Shown here: positions 1 through 12,704 of the stretch, in pieces | Layout: each line of letters begins with the position of its first letter | Numbering within the stretch: position 1 is the stretch's first letter | Assembly: GCA_934045075.1 (NCBI GenBank) | Contig: OW203729.1 | Span: 9,600,704-9,664,703, forward strand | Length of the DNA: 64,000 nucleotides | Direction of reading: 5' to 3' | Source: Yponomeuta sedellus | Taxonomy: Eukaryota; Arthropoda; Insecta; Lepidoptera; Yponomeutidae | Translations under genes and position numbers: made by a program | The notes under the pieces: model-generated | Databases searched by the model: none | What the model was told of the DNA's origin: nothing | The model's input: only the letters and a program-made list of their open reading frames with translations

Positions 1-117
1 AAATTTCGAAATTTCACTGATGCCGTGAGTCGCCCATTGGCTCAATTGGTAGAGCGCTGGCACGGATAGCCAGAGGTTGCGGGTTCGAATCCCGGCATGG
101 GTGAAATTTTTAGCCTC
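1..117 (+). repeat. tRNA-Ser(GGA)-like SINE unit
   Basis: Positions 31-103 fold as a near-complete tRNA cloverleaf: a 7-bp acceptor stem (31-37 with 97-103), a 4-bp D stem, a 5-bp anticodon stem with loop ACGGATA, and a T arm with loop TTCGAAT. It departs from a working tRNA in having C instead of U before the anticodon and an extra base between T stem and acceptor. The flanks on both sides recur at 44.3 kb, so this is an interspersed repeat, not a unique tRNA gene. A-box-like and B-box-like pol III promoter sequences are present. Confidence 0.7.
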
Positions 118-139
118 TAAATAGGTTTTTAAAGAATGT

Positions 140-205
140 TACTTATTTATTTACTTAGTGAAATTCTCAATCCCGAACGGTTTCGGTCTGTCTTGACAAT
201 CACGC
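140..205. repeat. fragment of a TA-flanked MITE family
   Basis: The block TTTACTTAGTGAAATTCTCA matches the terminal part of a short inverted-repeat element seen more completely at 36.9, 57.2 and 58.1 kb. Only one end is recognisable here. Confidence 0.45.
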
Positions 206-268
206 TCTTGTCTTGAGAAAAATTTCGCATATTTAGTAAGATCTAAATACCATGTATGGTTGCATGAT

Positions 269-363
269 TATGTATGTATGTATGTATGTATGTATGTATG
301 TATGTATGTATGTATGTATGTATGTATGTATGTATGTATGTATGTATGTATGTATGTATGTAT
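269..363 (+). repeat. (TATG)n microsatellite
   Basis: About 24 uninterrupted TATG units. The apparent reading frames through it (MYVC or THTYI repeats) are a by-product of the 4-base period and are not genes. Confidence 0.98.
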
Positions 364-720
364 TTATTAATATAAAAAGAACACATGTTATAAATAAGGC
401 CACAAAACCAATTACTTGGTTTGACTGTGGGAGCGGGAAATATTATTACATACGACTGCATGCAGCCAGACTATTGCTAAAATCGACAGTAGCTTCATAG
501 GTTGTTTACTTCCGCGGAGCACTGAACTGGAACGGGCATTAGCTTACCGCCGGGTTTTTTCGCGGGCACTGGACCGACCAATCCGATGTCGCGAAGCTTT
601 TGCACGTTTGGTCACGCGCAGAGGCCCGCCGGCCTAGTAGAGGTGGTCGTCAGGACCTGTGGTAACGTAATGATCGACTTTGTACCAGCCAGGCCACTTG
701 GTAACAGTCCTGCTTCTAAG
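364..720. other. unassigned spacer
   Basis: No coding exon or recognised repeat was found. The stretch is of mixed base composition and becomes GC-richer after 520. Confidence 0.4.
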
Positions 721-900
721 AGCGGTGGTAGCGGAGCGGTTGAATTTCTAAGTTAAGGACATTTGTGAAATTATAATAGCAATACTATTCGCGAACTGTG
801 AAGGAAAACGTGAGGAAAGCCTAGTGTCTGAAGTGTTAACATACTCGTACCTCAGAGCTTGCTGCGAAACCGTTTGTAATCGCCCCTTTCTTTGCTACTC
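721..900 (+). repeat. tRNA-derived SINE, degraded copy
   Basis: The order of blocks (GGTAGCGGAGCGGTTG head, TTCTAAGTTAAGGACATTTG, then GTGAAGGAAAACGTGAGGAA) is that of a common lepidopteran SINE. The same blocks recur at 1.6, 31.6, 48.6 and 56.1 kb in varying states. Confidence 0.6.
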
Positions 901-927
901 TGGTTAGAGCTCTCTTTTACTAATTAT

Positions 928-1114
928 GTATAATATAAAAATGAATCGCTGAATGTGTTTGTAAGCGCAAATCTCGAGAGCAGCGGAACGGATTTCGCTA
1001 AACCTTTTTTAGAATAATCCTTTAAGTACGAGGACGAGAACTTACGGAGGGAAAAATAAAAAATAATTAAAGAATCTGCTGTTAGGCGGTACGAAGTTCG
1101 CTGGGTCAGCTAGT
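928..1114 (+). mobile_element. Helitron-like non-autonomous element (Lep1-type)
   Basis: The element runs from TATAATATAAAAATGAATCG to GGGTCAGCTAGT. The same sequence occurs twice in tandem at 46.9-47.3 kb and inverted at 55.6 kb. The ends (5' TC-like, 3' CTAG, no inverted repeats, no obvious target duplication) fit the non-autonomous Helitron-like elements known from Lepidoptera. It has no coding capacity. Confidence 0.6.
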
Positions 1115-1539
1115 TTATTATAAATATTTAGGTATTGATTGTAGTAAATAAATCAGTAACTAATTGATAAACAATACATTATCTATTTTGTACTGTTTTT
1201 CCGCCAAATCAATTGTTCGTAAAGCTTAAAATAACAGCGATTTGTGACACTTGCTAACCGGGAATATTTTTTTAAATTAAATGTCCATTTGGTAACATCA
1301 CATGAAGGCTGTTACAAACTGGTATTATATTCTTTAAAAAATCCCATTATGTAACACTATCACAGCTGTGTGACAAACTGCGAACAAATGCTGCGTACAA
1401 TGGCCCAACTATGAGGCTCAGTGAGGAAATGTCAGGTCTAAGTTACTAATTTTTTTTTATGTAGCTTATAAAGGCTTGCAATTCTCTCTGTGAGAGAGAA
1501 TACGGAATTACTACGGAATTAGAGCATCCTATTAGAGCT

Positions 1540-1790
1540 CTCTGGGTTTAATTACCACGCGTGTCCGTATTAGAATACCTCAGACACTCAGGTTTTCTCA
1601 CGATGTTTTCCTTCAACGTAAGCGAGTGGTATTGCTACTACAACTTCACAAATGTACATAACTTAGAAAACAAAGTCATGCCCGCACTGGGAATCGTATC
1701 TGGGGCTCTCGCTCATTGCTCTATCCACTGGGCTACTTACTACAGCTCGACTGTTACCCGCACCAAATCCTGAATTATTTCAATCGTCTA
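1540..1790 (-). repeat. tRNA-derived SINE, reverse copy
   Basis: It contains TTTTCTCACGATGTTTTCC and a tRNA-like head in reverse (GGGAATCGTATCTGGGGCTC). It belongs to the same family as the copy at 721. A second fragment, at about 2050-2140, has the same middle block. Confidence 0.55.
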
Positions 1791-1799
1791 AATGTCCAT

Positions 1800-2890
1800 T
1801 TCCGTACTAACTGCTATCACAGACGTAGGATTCGGACAAGTTTTGGTACGCATAATACCTATGAGAGCTGGACCGTTGCCAAGTGACCTGGCTAGAACGA
1901 AGCTAATCAAGCTACACAGGTCTGAGGACTTGGTAACATAATCCCAGTCCTCTAGAAATGAGATACCGTATACCTTATAAACAGGGGTTAGACTAAGAGT
2001 TTGACGAATTATTCCGATGTTCTACGTCGCTAGCACAAGTATATGTGAGGTCGGATTTCCACACGATCTTTGCTTTCAAAGTTAACAAGTAGTATTGCTA
2101 CTACTAATTCACAAATTACTTGGCTCGGAAAACGAAGTCCGGTGTACAGTCAACGGCAGTTCAACATTTCCATTTTTGTGGCAAAGTCTCTCGTAACGCA
2201 ACCGAGCAGAGTGCACGTGTGTATAGGATGATGTACTGTCGACTGTACATGTCAGAATCATACCCAGGACTACTACGTGGCCACTGCCATCGACAGCACA
2301 TCATCCTTTTCATCATCATCAGCCATTTGGCGCCCACTGCAGTAGATAGGCCTTCCTCATGGTTTTCCAAGCTTCAGTCTTGTGCCGTCCGCATCTTTCG
2401 CATAGTTGCACTCTAATCACTTCCGTTAAGGACGACTTTGGGACAAAAATGTAAAGGTTAACCTGCTAACTGCACGTTATTGTATCGCTCTACCAACCCG
2501 CCCTGCTCTATAGCTCGTTCAATAAACTGTCAAGTACATAGGTTACTTCGGTTTCCTGCAGTCAAGAGTCAAGTGGAATGTTTGTTGCCTTGACGAATCA
2601 GACGTTTCCTACACCAACTCCAATTACATTATTCAATGTCAAATTATCAGCATATTGTTTGTTACAAGCCACCTACGCCTATAGTTAGATATTTCATTCC
2701 AATGGACGTTTTTGATATCTATTGAATAAATGTTATCTATATGCTTAATAAAAACTCGATCCTTTACGCCGCCGGAGGGTTAATAGAGACGGGATTTGCC
2801 ACTTTCTTGAATTGGTGTGATGAGTGTTATGAGTAAATGACCTAGGACGACTAATGCTTGCTAGTTAGAAATAATACCTAAATGTGTGTA
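1800..2890. other. gene-free stretch with LINE debris
   Basis: At 2300-2380 there is a short block (CATTTGGCGCCCACTGCAGT, then AGGCCTTCCTCATGG) of a kind common at lepidopteran LINE 3' ends, and a related one lies near 56.95 kb. I see no coding exon. Confidence 0.4.
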
Positions 2891-2892
2891 TA

Positions 2893-3150
2893 ATGTGTGC
2901 AGAGAATGAGCGAGCTGAAGTGGCAGTGGGCTGGCCATATTTCGCGAAGAACCGACAACCGTTGGAGTAAACGTGTTATTGAGCGGAGACCGCGACTCGG
3001 CAAACGTAGTGTAGGACGCCCTCCGACCAGGTGGGATGACGATCTGCGAAAAGAAGAAAGGAGATCTGAAGACTGTACGCTATGGCGCTCATTAGGCGAG
3101 GGCAATGTCTAGCAGTGGACTACATAATATATCCTGAAGAAGAAGAAGTG
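2893..3150 (+). pseudogene. LINE ORF2 C-terminal remnant, RTE-like
   Basis: The frame at 2897-3112 reads MSELKWQWAGHISRRTDNRW and continues through GKRSVGRPPTRWDDDLRK, the conserved C-terminal tail of RTE-like endonuclease/reverse-transcriptase proteins. It is followed by a stop and a (GAA)n-type tail near 3136-3150. The catalytic domains are absent, so this is a 5'-truncated dead copy. Related pieces lie on the minus strand at 43.85-44.1 kb and 46.35-46.43 kb. Confidence 0.75.
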
Positions 3151-3159
3151 TGTATAGCC

Positions 3160-5480
3160 TGAAACGGTTGTTTTTAATCGCGGTCTTGTTCGCGAGTGAT
3201 GCCTATGTAGTTTGCGCGGGTTATACCATTGTAATGTCATTATACTATTTGCTTTGTAGACTACCAAATAAAGGAACTACTGTCGCGAGTATATCATTCT
3301 ATTGAAAACATTGTGAGTATTAGACTCTAGGGCCTGGTTCGTTAGTCGATTCAATCACGATTGCTGTGAATGCCGGATCAGTTGAAAACAAAGCCTGCCT
3401 ATTGTCTGATAAGAATTTCGTCGCCGGTTTATCGTGCTCGACTATTGATAGGCGGTCGCCGACCCCGAAATCTTTAAAACAACACAATTGTCAGCGAGTA
3501 ATTTGATAGTGAAAGATAGAACCACTTCCCCAGTAGTTCAGCGTCCACATCCTATTAGAGCTCTTATTACAAGGAGAAGTGTGGTCTTAATTGAATAAGG
3601 CACAGGATCATCAGTAAATAGGACACTTCACGTTAATAGAGGTAGAGCCCATTTAAATGGTCGGGGCACATTTTGTTGAAACCAACCCGTAATAAAGATT
3701 GTCGAGCGCAGATAACTGTCAAGAGCAACGTTCACTGATGTGAAAGGCCGTACTTTTAACTGCGTTTATCTCCTTTACGTCATAGGTAGGTATGTTAAAA
3801 GTTACCCCGTCTTTGTAAGTTTTAATGTCAGTGTTGTGTGAGGCCAAAGTTTCTCGGCGAATTATCTTAACTCTCGCTCGGCCCAGTTTTGGTCGGTAAA
3901 TCCTTACTTTTTCCTTCTTCAGTTTCGTACGTTTTTCCTGGAGCCAGTGCTAAAATGTTAATGACCCACATATTTAACAACAATTCGTTATTATCCAATG
4001 AAATGGCGCACAATGCCGTTCGTCCTGATAAGAGTTTAAACGGTGTTGTAATTTTAGTGACGCGCCCCGTTTCAATGGAATTCGTGTGCTCTTCTCGGAC
4101 TGTATATTTTTAGTTTGTTGAGTCGTTGACCCAATTCTGTTTTGATTGACTCACTAAAATTAGGGCCAGCTACCGTTATTAGGGCGATAGGAGTTTGGAA
4201 ATAACTTATGCCTTTAGCAAATTGAGGTTTGGGCTTGAGTTTCATCTATCGATTGTTTTTGATGGGACCATGTGTGGACAGTATTATGACAATGACTGTG
4301 GTGTCAATGGCTGAAAGTTATGAGGACGAGGTCGCTAGCGACAAGGGCAGCTCTGGACACGCTCTGACGCGCGCGGGGCCATCCAATGACTACGTGACTC
4401 ACTACTTAGACCGAAACCACTGTTGCAGGTTGAAACATTTTAAGTAATCTCATTCAGCTTCAAAGCAGGCTATCCAACTAAAACTTGGCCACCGCTCAAC
4501 CACTAGCTCGGAATGTATATTGAAAGTATATGTTAGCTCAAGTGCTGTATACAGTTTCATCCCATGATCTCGGTTGTTCTAGTTTATGTAGTCTTCTTCT
4601 TGATCGGTACGCTCTTAGCAGAGCCGAGGCCGTGGTCCTCATGAAGAGGCTTTATTGTGGTTGGTGGGCTTTACTATGTAGTCTAGTATAGCGCATTTTG
4701 ATTTACAATAGGTACTCGTATATTGTGTAGTCCTATCCGCCGTCACTTCAGCTGCAATATTTTAAAACCTAGCGTCCACGAGCCATGCCGTGTCACGTCA
4801 AGGAGTCGTTGTAATAAAAAACGGACAATTTATATCTTTTGCTTACATATTGAAATTGGAAGTGTTTTAATTACGATACTGAAGGAACGATATTTAGGTG
4901 TTGTGTTAAGTCCAATAACACATTGACTATAAAGCTCGCGTAAAACTGCATCAATTAGCGACATGCGGCCGATCCGAATTGCGGCGCGTTTCGGCACGTC
5001 TCTGCTCTAATGCATACCAGGTTTAAGAGAAGAGAGATTGTGTTATGTATGACGGTTTCTCTTGCAACTTAAGTATCAGGAAAGTGCATGCAGCCATGCA
5101 GCACTCGATCTAATTATATCCCCCTCCCTTACTATTTACTTACACATTCCAATGTTTACTCGAAAAGGCGCGGCAAGAGCGTGGGTGCACCGGGCCCTCA
5201 CTTTTCTATTTGGGGAGCAGAGCGAGACAACAAAGTGGCTTATCTATTAGCGGCGGGGCGAGGAAAAGAGAGAGCACTCGACATTGACCAGCTTTCCGTC
5301 AATAAAACTGGGGAGATAGTTGGTGGCTTAACCATTACGTCCATATTACACGTACATTATTGTGTTGCCATGGCATTGCCTACTTTCTAATGTGACTAAC
5401 AACGAATTCACAATTCTATTTCTAGATTACCACACCGCACACCTGTCTCTGGCAAATCGTCGTCGTGTTTCACACGGTTC
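3160..5480. other. gene-free intronic or upstream spacer
   Basis: Several short open frames exist, but none has a recognisable domain, paired splice sites or a repeat identity that I can support. At about 4590-4680 there is a block resembling LINE 3'-end sequence (TTCTTCTTGATCGGTACGC). Confidence 0.4.
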
Positions 5481-6840
5481 TGTCGCACAGATTGTGGTAA
5501 TTTGGGCGTCGCGCCTCCGCCCTCCCCGGTTTTAACTCCGGATGGATGTTCGCGTCTGCCGGATGTAAACACTTCCACGTGCGTCCGCCCTCCGAGCTCA
5601 TCGTCTGCAAGAGAGTTAGGGAAAAAAAGTTACACGGCTCAATTTCGCATTAAAGAAACTCGCGGCGTGACGCTAAGGAAAATGGCGATTTTCTCCGCGG
5701 TGGCGCGGTGAGGTTTCTATTTCAATCCAATTTTCCCGGCGCGCGGAGAAACCGATCGCTCTAGTTGCGGCGGGCGACTCCGGCCCACATCTCTTGCTAG
5801 AAAGTATCGTAGAAAGTAACATCGCAGCCACCGCCACGCGCCTCGCTCGCTGCACACGAGTAGGCTGGTTGTTTGGTACAGTCTGAGCTACCCCGCGGCA
5901 GCTCTTGTCGTGAACGGCAATAGTGCGAGTATTCAACAAGAGGATGCCTCCCCCCCCGATCACGCAGATAGTACGAGAGATCTTCACTATTCAGTTTTTT
6001 TTCTATTCTGGAGGATGAACGTCAGACCATCCTCCGTGCAGGTGCTGGAATGCCGCGTGGTTTTTCTAGCGAGAAACTCACGGCCATTAAATAAAAAGTG
6101 GTCGGATGAAACTTGCTTTCGCTTTACATGCCTGCGTGTGGTGTGTATGATGTCACCGGGCCACCACGGCGGTGTGGGTTTACTTTCGCCACACCCGAAT
6201 TTCAATTGCGTTTACTGTGTGCGTACCTAGTACGCTTGTGCAATACTTTTTGGGCAACTTTCACTAGCCGCTCACGTTACGCATCCTGCCTACAGTTGCG
6301 TTATCCTCCTTTTGAGGCCGCTGTAGAAAGTTTTGGCGGTATCAAGGTACCTATTGTTTAATAAATTAATCAGATACGTGATCTGGGAACAGATTCTTGT
6401 ACACAACTCGATAGGCAGACGCAACTTTTGCCGTCAGTATTTGATTACAAAAACTTCGCAGATTCTCACCTCCATTATGTTGAACTTTTCCAGCACCACC
6501 GCCTTTTAGAGAAATTACCCATTAGAGCAAAAAGCGCGAGTCGCGTGAGAGGAAAAACAAGTTATTGTTAGTTGGGGAGATGGTAGAGCATCGTGATTCG
6601 CGAGTTTACTTGGAGCTTGATGCTATCATAAATAATGTTCGCCGGTGTCGGTGTGCGCGGCGCGGCGCGAGGGGGGCGCTGCGAGAGTCAAGGCCGCACG
6701 CTGCCCCCGGTCGACGATCGCGTCGCGCTGCTATAGCGCCGTCTCGCTCGCCCGGCCGAGCCCGCCCGACCGCGCCCGAGCGTACGCGATCTAGACCTTC
6801 CAAGCGCAAGCACAGCCGCAACACACTGAACAACAGCTGA
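5480..6840. other. GC-rich, CpG-rich tract upstream of the EcR common exons
   Basis: Two GC-rich islands (about 5490-5900 and 6640-6830) stand out from AT-rich surroundings. The second has many CG dinucleotides. This could be a promoter or 5' UTR region for an EcR isoform, but I find no match to a known EcR A/B N-terminus and no clear TATA box or initiator. The basic open frame at 6565-6840 looks compositional. Confidence 0.35.
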
Positions 6841-6944
6841 GACGTAATAAATATAACACACTGACTCGGTCATCGGTACATTCAACTTTTGATTAGCTTT
6901 CTTTCATGTTCACGGCGAAATTATCCTAGATAAGAGTTGGACAC

Positions 6945-7022
6945 AACGCTCTTAAAAGAGGTGGATAGGCGTCGCCAAAGTGACAACTTTGGCGACGCCT
7001 ATCCACCTCTTTTAAGAGCGTT
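6945..7022. repeat. perfect 37-bp-arm hairpin
   Basis: The left arm 6945-6981 and right arm 6986-7022 are exact reverse complements, separated by GACA. The arm contains AGAGGTGGATAGGCGTCGCC. It lies in the upstream EcR intron or flank. Confidence 0.95.
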
Positions 7023-7496
7023 CGCTATGCGTCTCTATCGTAAAACCAGTTCGCGATGAATCTTAAACTGTCAACGATATGTTAGGTTTATAGACCGTAT
7101 TATGTCCATGTGTTTCATTACTGTCTCACTCACTAGGCCAGTTCACTTTCACCCAGCGACAAACCTTGAAACATTTTGGGCAAAACTATAGGCACCTACG
7201 TCATTACATGCAATCGCTCTCGGAGAAGGCCGACGACTGACATTACACCAATCTTTGGGTCGTAACCCTCGTTTTTTTTCGATAAATAAAATGGTGTTAA
7301 CCTGACCTTGATAACTCTAGAAAAGCCACTATTGCGTTACCAATCGTACCATTGTGCAACGGATTTAGACTTACAATGTCCTTCTCATAGCACAGAGAAA
7401 TAAAGATAGAGAGACATATTGGTGACCTGCTAGATCTAGGTTGTAGAACGCTATAACAAGTCTACATTCATTAAAACTTTCGTAAGCACAACACAT

Positions 7497-7664
7497 TGTA
7501 GACTTTTAGTCGGATCTACTTACGGGTGTGTGACGAGCAACCGACCGACGCGACGACTCCGTCTCTGCTCACCATGATTTTAAGCTCTGCGAATCGGAGC
7601 GAAACCTGGTCGGACTCTTCCGATATAACAACACCCGTAAGTAGATCCGGACTAAAAGTCTACA
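7497..7664. mobile_element. MITE with 33-bp inverted repeats
   Basis: Terminal repeats TGTAGACTTTTAGTCGGATC... (7497-7529) and its complement (7631-7664) differ only by one inserted G. The element is 168 bp, has no ORF and is probably a non-autonomous DNA transposon. A clear target duplication was not found. Confidence 0.85.
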
Positions 7665-7669
7665 GTCTA

Positions 7670-10131
<2,462 letters not shown>

Positions 10132-10424
10132 GCTTCTTCAGGCGGAGCGTCACCAAGAACGCGGTGTACATATGCAAGTTTGGGCACGCGTGCGAGATGG
10201 ACATGTACATGCGACGGAAATGCCAGGAGTGCCGGCTAAAGAAGTGCTTGGCCGTGGGCATGAGGCCCGAGTGCGTAGTGCCAGAGACCCAGTGCGCGAT
10301 AAAGCGGAAAGAGAAGAAGGCCCAGCGGGAGAAGGACAAACTGCCGGTCAGCACGACGACGGTGGACGACCATATGCCGCCCATTATGCAGTGCGACCCG
10401 CCCCCCCCGGAAGCAGCGCGGATT
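10132..10424 (+). CDS. EcR: EcR exon: zinc finger 2, C-terminal extension and hinge start
   Basis: The exon begins GC TTC TTC AGG, completing [20 protein letters not shown]. Zinc finger 2 follows as C-x5-C-x9-C-x2-C (CKFGHAC...CQEC), then [18 protein letters not shown], the T- and A-box extension that contacts DNA beyond the finger. The hinge is basic ([14 protein letters not shown]), probably contributing to nuclear localisation, then proline-rich ([10 protein letters not shown]). It ends at ATT|GTAAGT in phase 0. Residues agree with the lepidopteran EcR pattern as I know it. Confidence 0.97.
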
Positions 10425-10826
10425 GTAAGTAGCTACCCTTACATATTAAAATAATTATCTAACATAACACCTCGCACATATTACGAGTACCTACGCTCAC
10501 CAAATCCTGAGCGATTCCAGTAGTGAATAGAATTTTTAAATTCATTACTGATTGCTATTTCTAACGTCGGGATTCCGACACAATGGTGCGCATAATTTGG
10601 GCCTCAGGCCCTAGATTCTGTTGATGCAAAATTGCAAGTACCACTATTTCAGACAAATACAAAAAACTTTATTGTTATAAAAGTGTACAAAAATAGTGCC
10701 TGGTCCCCAAACTTGCTTCATCATGTTCGCTAAGAACGCGCAAACATATACTTTATTGGTGCATCTATGAAATACATGTCAGTGGCTTAAACTTGTTTCT
10801 CTTTAGAGAATTATCACCTGACCTAT

Positions 10827-10871
10827 TATACTGGGGTACCCTAAAATATCGTTTTAGGGTACCCCAGTATA
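10827..10871. repeat. perfect 20-bp-arm hairpin
   Basis: Arm TATACTGGGGTACCCTAAAA (10827-10846) pairs exactly with 10852-10871, with a 5-nt loop. Confidence 0.95.
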
Positions 10872-10943
10872 TAACAATCACAAACATGGAAACCTCCTAG
10901 ACCGCAGAGATAACAATCACAAACATGGAAACCTCCTAGACCG
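10871..10943 (+). repeat. 39-bp-period tandem duplication
   Basis: Two identical 34-bp copies (10871-10904 and 10910-10943) start with ATAACAATCACAAACATGGA and are separated by 5 bp. The first base overlaps the end of the adjoining hairpin. Confidence 0.95.
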
Positions 10944-11503
10944 AGGGGACATTTCGTCTTCATACTGGAGCTAAACAAAGCGAGAAACTGGTGTTCCTCG
11001 ACTTGACGTCAGGATACTATTTGAAAAAGTGTACAACGTTCCCGCTGTCCACCACCTCCTCCATGCCAACCACTTTTGGAAGTTTGGGAAATTGTAATAA
11101 TTGGTGACATTATTAGAAGTGGTCATGTTATCTCTGCAGTTTATTTTCGTTTTGCTAGTACTTAGTGACTTAAACATGACCCGGTCATGCTTGTTATGAT
11201 TATCATAATATGCTAACGTCATGGCCAATGTCCAAAGAAGTTCGAAGAACGAAGGAATTGATAGCATCTAAAGATCCAAAGAAGTATTTGGTGGGAGTCA
11301 GAAACTAAAGCATCACATCAAAATAGGAAAGTTCCCATTTTTTTGTAATCTTATAATGAAAACTGCCTGAAAAAAAATTGCAAATTCTGCGGCATAGTTA
11401 ATTTGTTCTCATCCAGGATTACTTTCCTTTGTTATTAGTTAAGTTTAATTTTATAGTTAGTACTTTGTTACCAAGTAAATAAAATGTCATCGTTTAATTC
11501 CAG

Positions 11504-11668
11504 CATGAAGTGGTGCCGCGTTTCCTGACGGAAAAACTGTTGGAGCAGAACCGTCTGAAGAACATAACCCCCCTCACAACCAACCAGCGGTTCCTGATCG
11601 AGAGGCTCGTCTGGTACCAGGACGGTTACGAGCAGCCCTCAGAGGAAGACCTGAAGAGGGTGACGCAG
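11504..11668 (+). CDS. EcR: EcR exon: start of ligand-binding domain
   Basis: This 55-codon phase-0 exon reads [20 protein letters not shown]... [20 protein letters not shown]...EEDLKRVTQ. It covers the end of the hinge and helix 1 with the following loop of the ligand-binding domain. It is bounded by TTCCAG and CAG|GTAAAG. Confidence 0.97.
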
Positions 11669-12545
11669 GTAAAGCAATCCCCAAGTAGGGACAATCGCCA
11701 ATAAGCTACTTGAGAAGCGAAAACTGCTTTAGGTGCACTTTGCGCATTTTCTGAACAGGGAACAAAACGTTGGTGTTCCTGTATTGAGTGTACCCGCCTC
11801 CAGACGGTAGGTGACGGTGCATAGCGTATATACAGCTCCAGTTGCCATCTGGACATACTAAGTTTTCACCGGTATCGTGTGGTCACAAATAGACACTAAT
11901 TTTTTCACGTTTGACAGGCTTGTAGATGGCCTGTATCATTTGGTGAAGACGAGGCCTGCCTTAGTTATTACGCGCTGGCCTATTAGTTGTGGCGACTTCG
12001 TTTGGTTGGATGTCTTTGTGTGGTTTGAGGTCACTACAACTACTAACAGTAATGCTACTCGTTGGGCATCAGACAGAATTTAGACAAATTTTGGTCTGGA
12101 TTGAGCCCTGCCCGATTGAGACCATGAAAATTTCATCCCACGCTTATCGGTTGACGATAATCTGTAGCCGAGCCCCCCCCCCCATGAAAACTGTAAGGCA
12201 CTTCATGAATCCCTCAGTTGATTCACAGATGGGGCTAGATGATAGGTGTAGACTGTGTTTTTACCAATCTTGTGTCCACGAAACTTCAGCATTCATGTCT
12301 TGTCTAGATGTAGATAATAGTCGAGTCAAGCCCACATGAAAACTGCAAGGCATCTCCAGAAGACGTGACTGGATTCACAGATGGGGTTAAATGATAGGCT
12401 GAGAGCCTGTATTTAACAAAATACTGTCTTGTTTGTTTAACAATCTTGTGTCCATGAAACATCAGCATCAAGAAGTAGACAATAGTCGAGTCAAGCCCAC
12501 ATGAAAACTGCAAGGCACCTCAAGAAGTCCTCCGTTGATCCACAG
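11669..12545 (+). other. EcR intron with a triplicated 3' end
   Basis: The first half is unassigned. The last 360 bases are made of three tandem copies of the acceptor-proximal sequence (see the next entry). Confidence 0.8.
12184..12545 (+). repeat. tandem triplication of the EcR acceptor region
   Basis: Copies begin at ATGAAAACTG at 12184, 12336 and 12501, spaced 152 and 165 bp. Each contains a potential acceptor ending in CACAG: at 12228, 12380 and the real one at 12545. Copies 1 and 2 also share AATAGTCGAGTCAAGCCCAC at their ends. Only the third copy is followed by the coding exon. Confidence 0.9.
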
Positions 12546-12704
12546 ACATGGCAGCCAACGGACGAGGATGAGGAGGCGACCGACATGCCCTTCCGGCAGA
12601 TCACCGAGATGACCATTCTCACAGTCCAGCTCATCGTCGAGTTCGCGAAGGGCCTCCCCGGCTTCGCGAAGATATCGCAGCCTGATCAAATTACTCTTCT
12701 AAAG
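12546..12704 (+). CDS. EcR: EcR exon: ligand-binding domain helices 3-4 region
   Basis: The 53-codon phase-0 exon reads [20 protein letters not shown] then [20 protein letters not shown] and [11 protein letters not shown]. The FAKGLPGF...DQITLLK stretch is the nuclear-receptor signature that forms part of the coactivator groove and ligand pocket. The acidic TDEDEEATD segment is the variable loop before helix 3. Confidence 0.97.

Larger units (their letters stand above)
10425..11503 (+). other. EcR hinge intron with small repeats
   Basis: It holds a LINE-tail-like AT stretch near 10660-10700, a 20-bp-arm hairpin (10827-10871), a 39-bp-period duplication (10871-10943) and otherwise unassigned sequence. 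The acceptor is TAATTCCAG at 11503. Confidence 0.7.

Noticed and set aside
31..103. Functional tRNA-Ser gene
   Set aside because: C replaces the conserved U before the anticodon, the T-stem junction has an extra base, and both flanks recur with the unit at 44.3 kb, so it is a repeat.
252..500. Open frames of MYVC/THTYI repeats
   Set aside because: They are created by the tetranucleotide microsatellite and have no conserved protein feature.
5088..6361. Several 60-106-residue frames
   Set aside because: They overlap on both strands, have no recognisable motif, and lack supporting splice sites.
6565..6840. Arginine-rich 91-residue frame
   Set aside because: Both strands are open because of the GC-rich composition; there is no domain, and no match to an EcR N-terminus.
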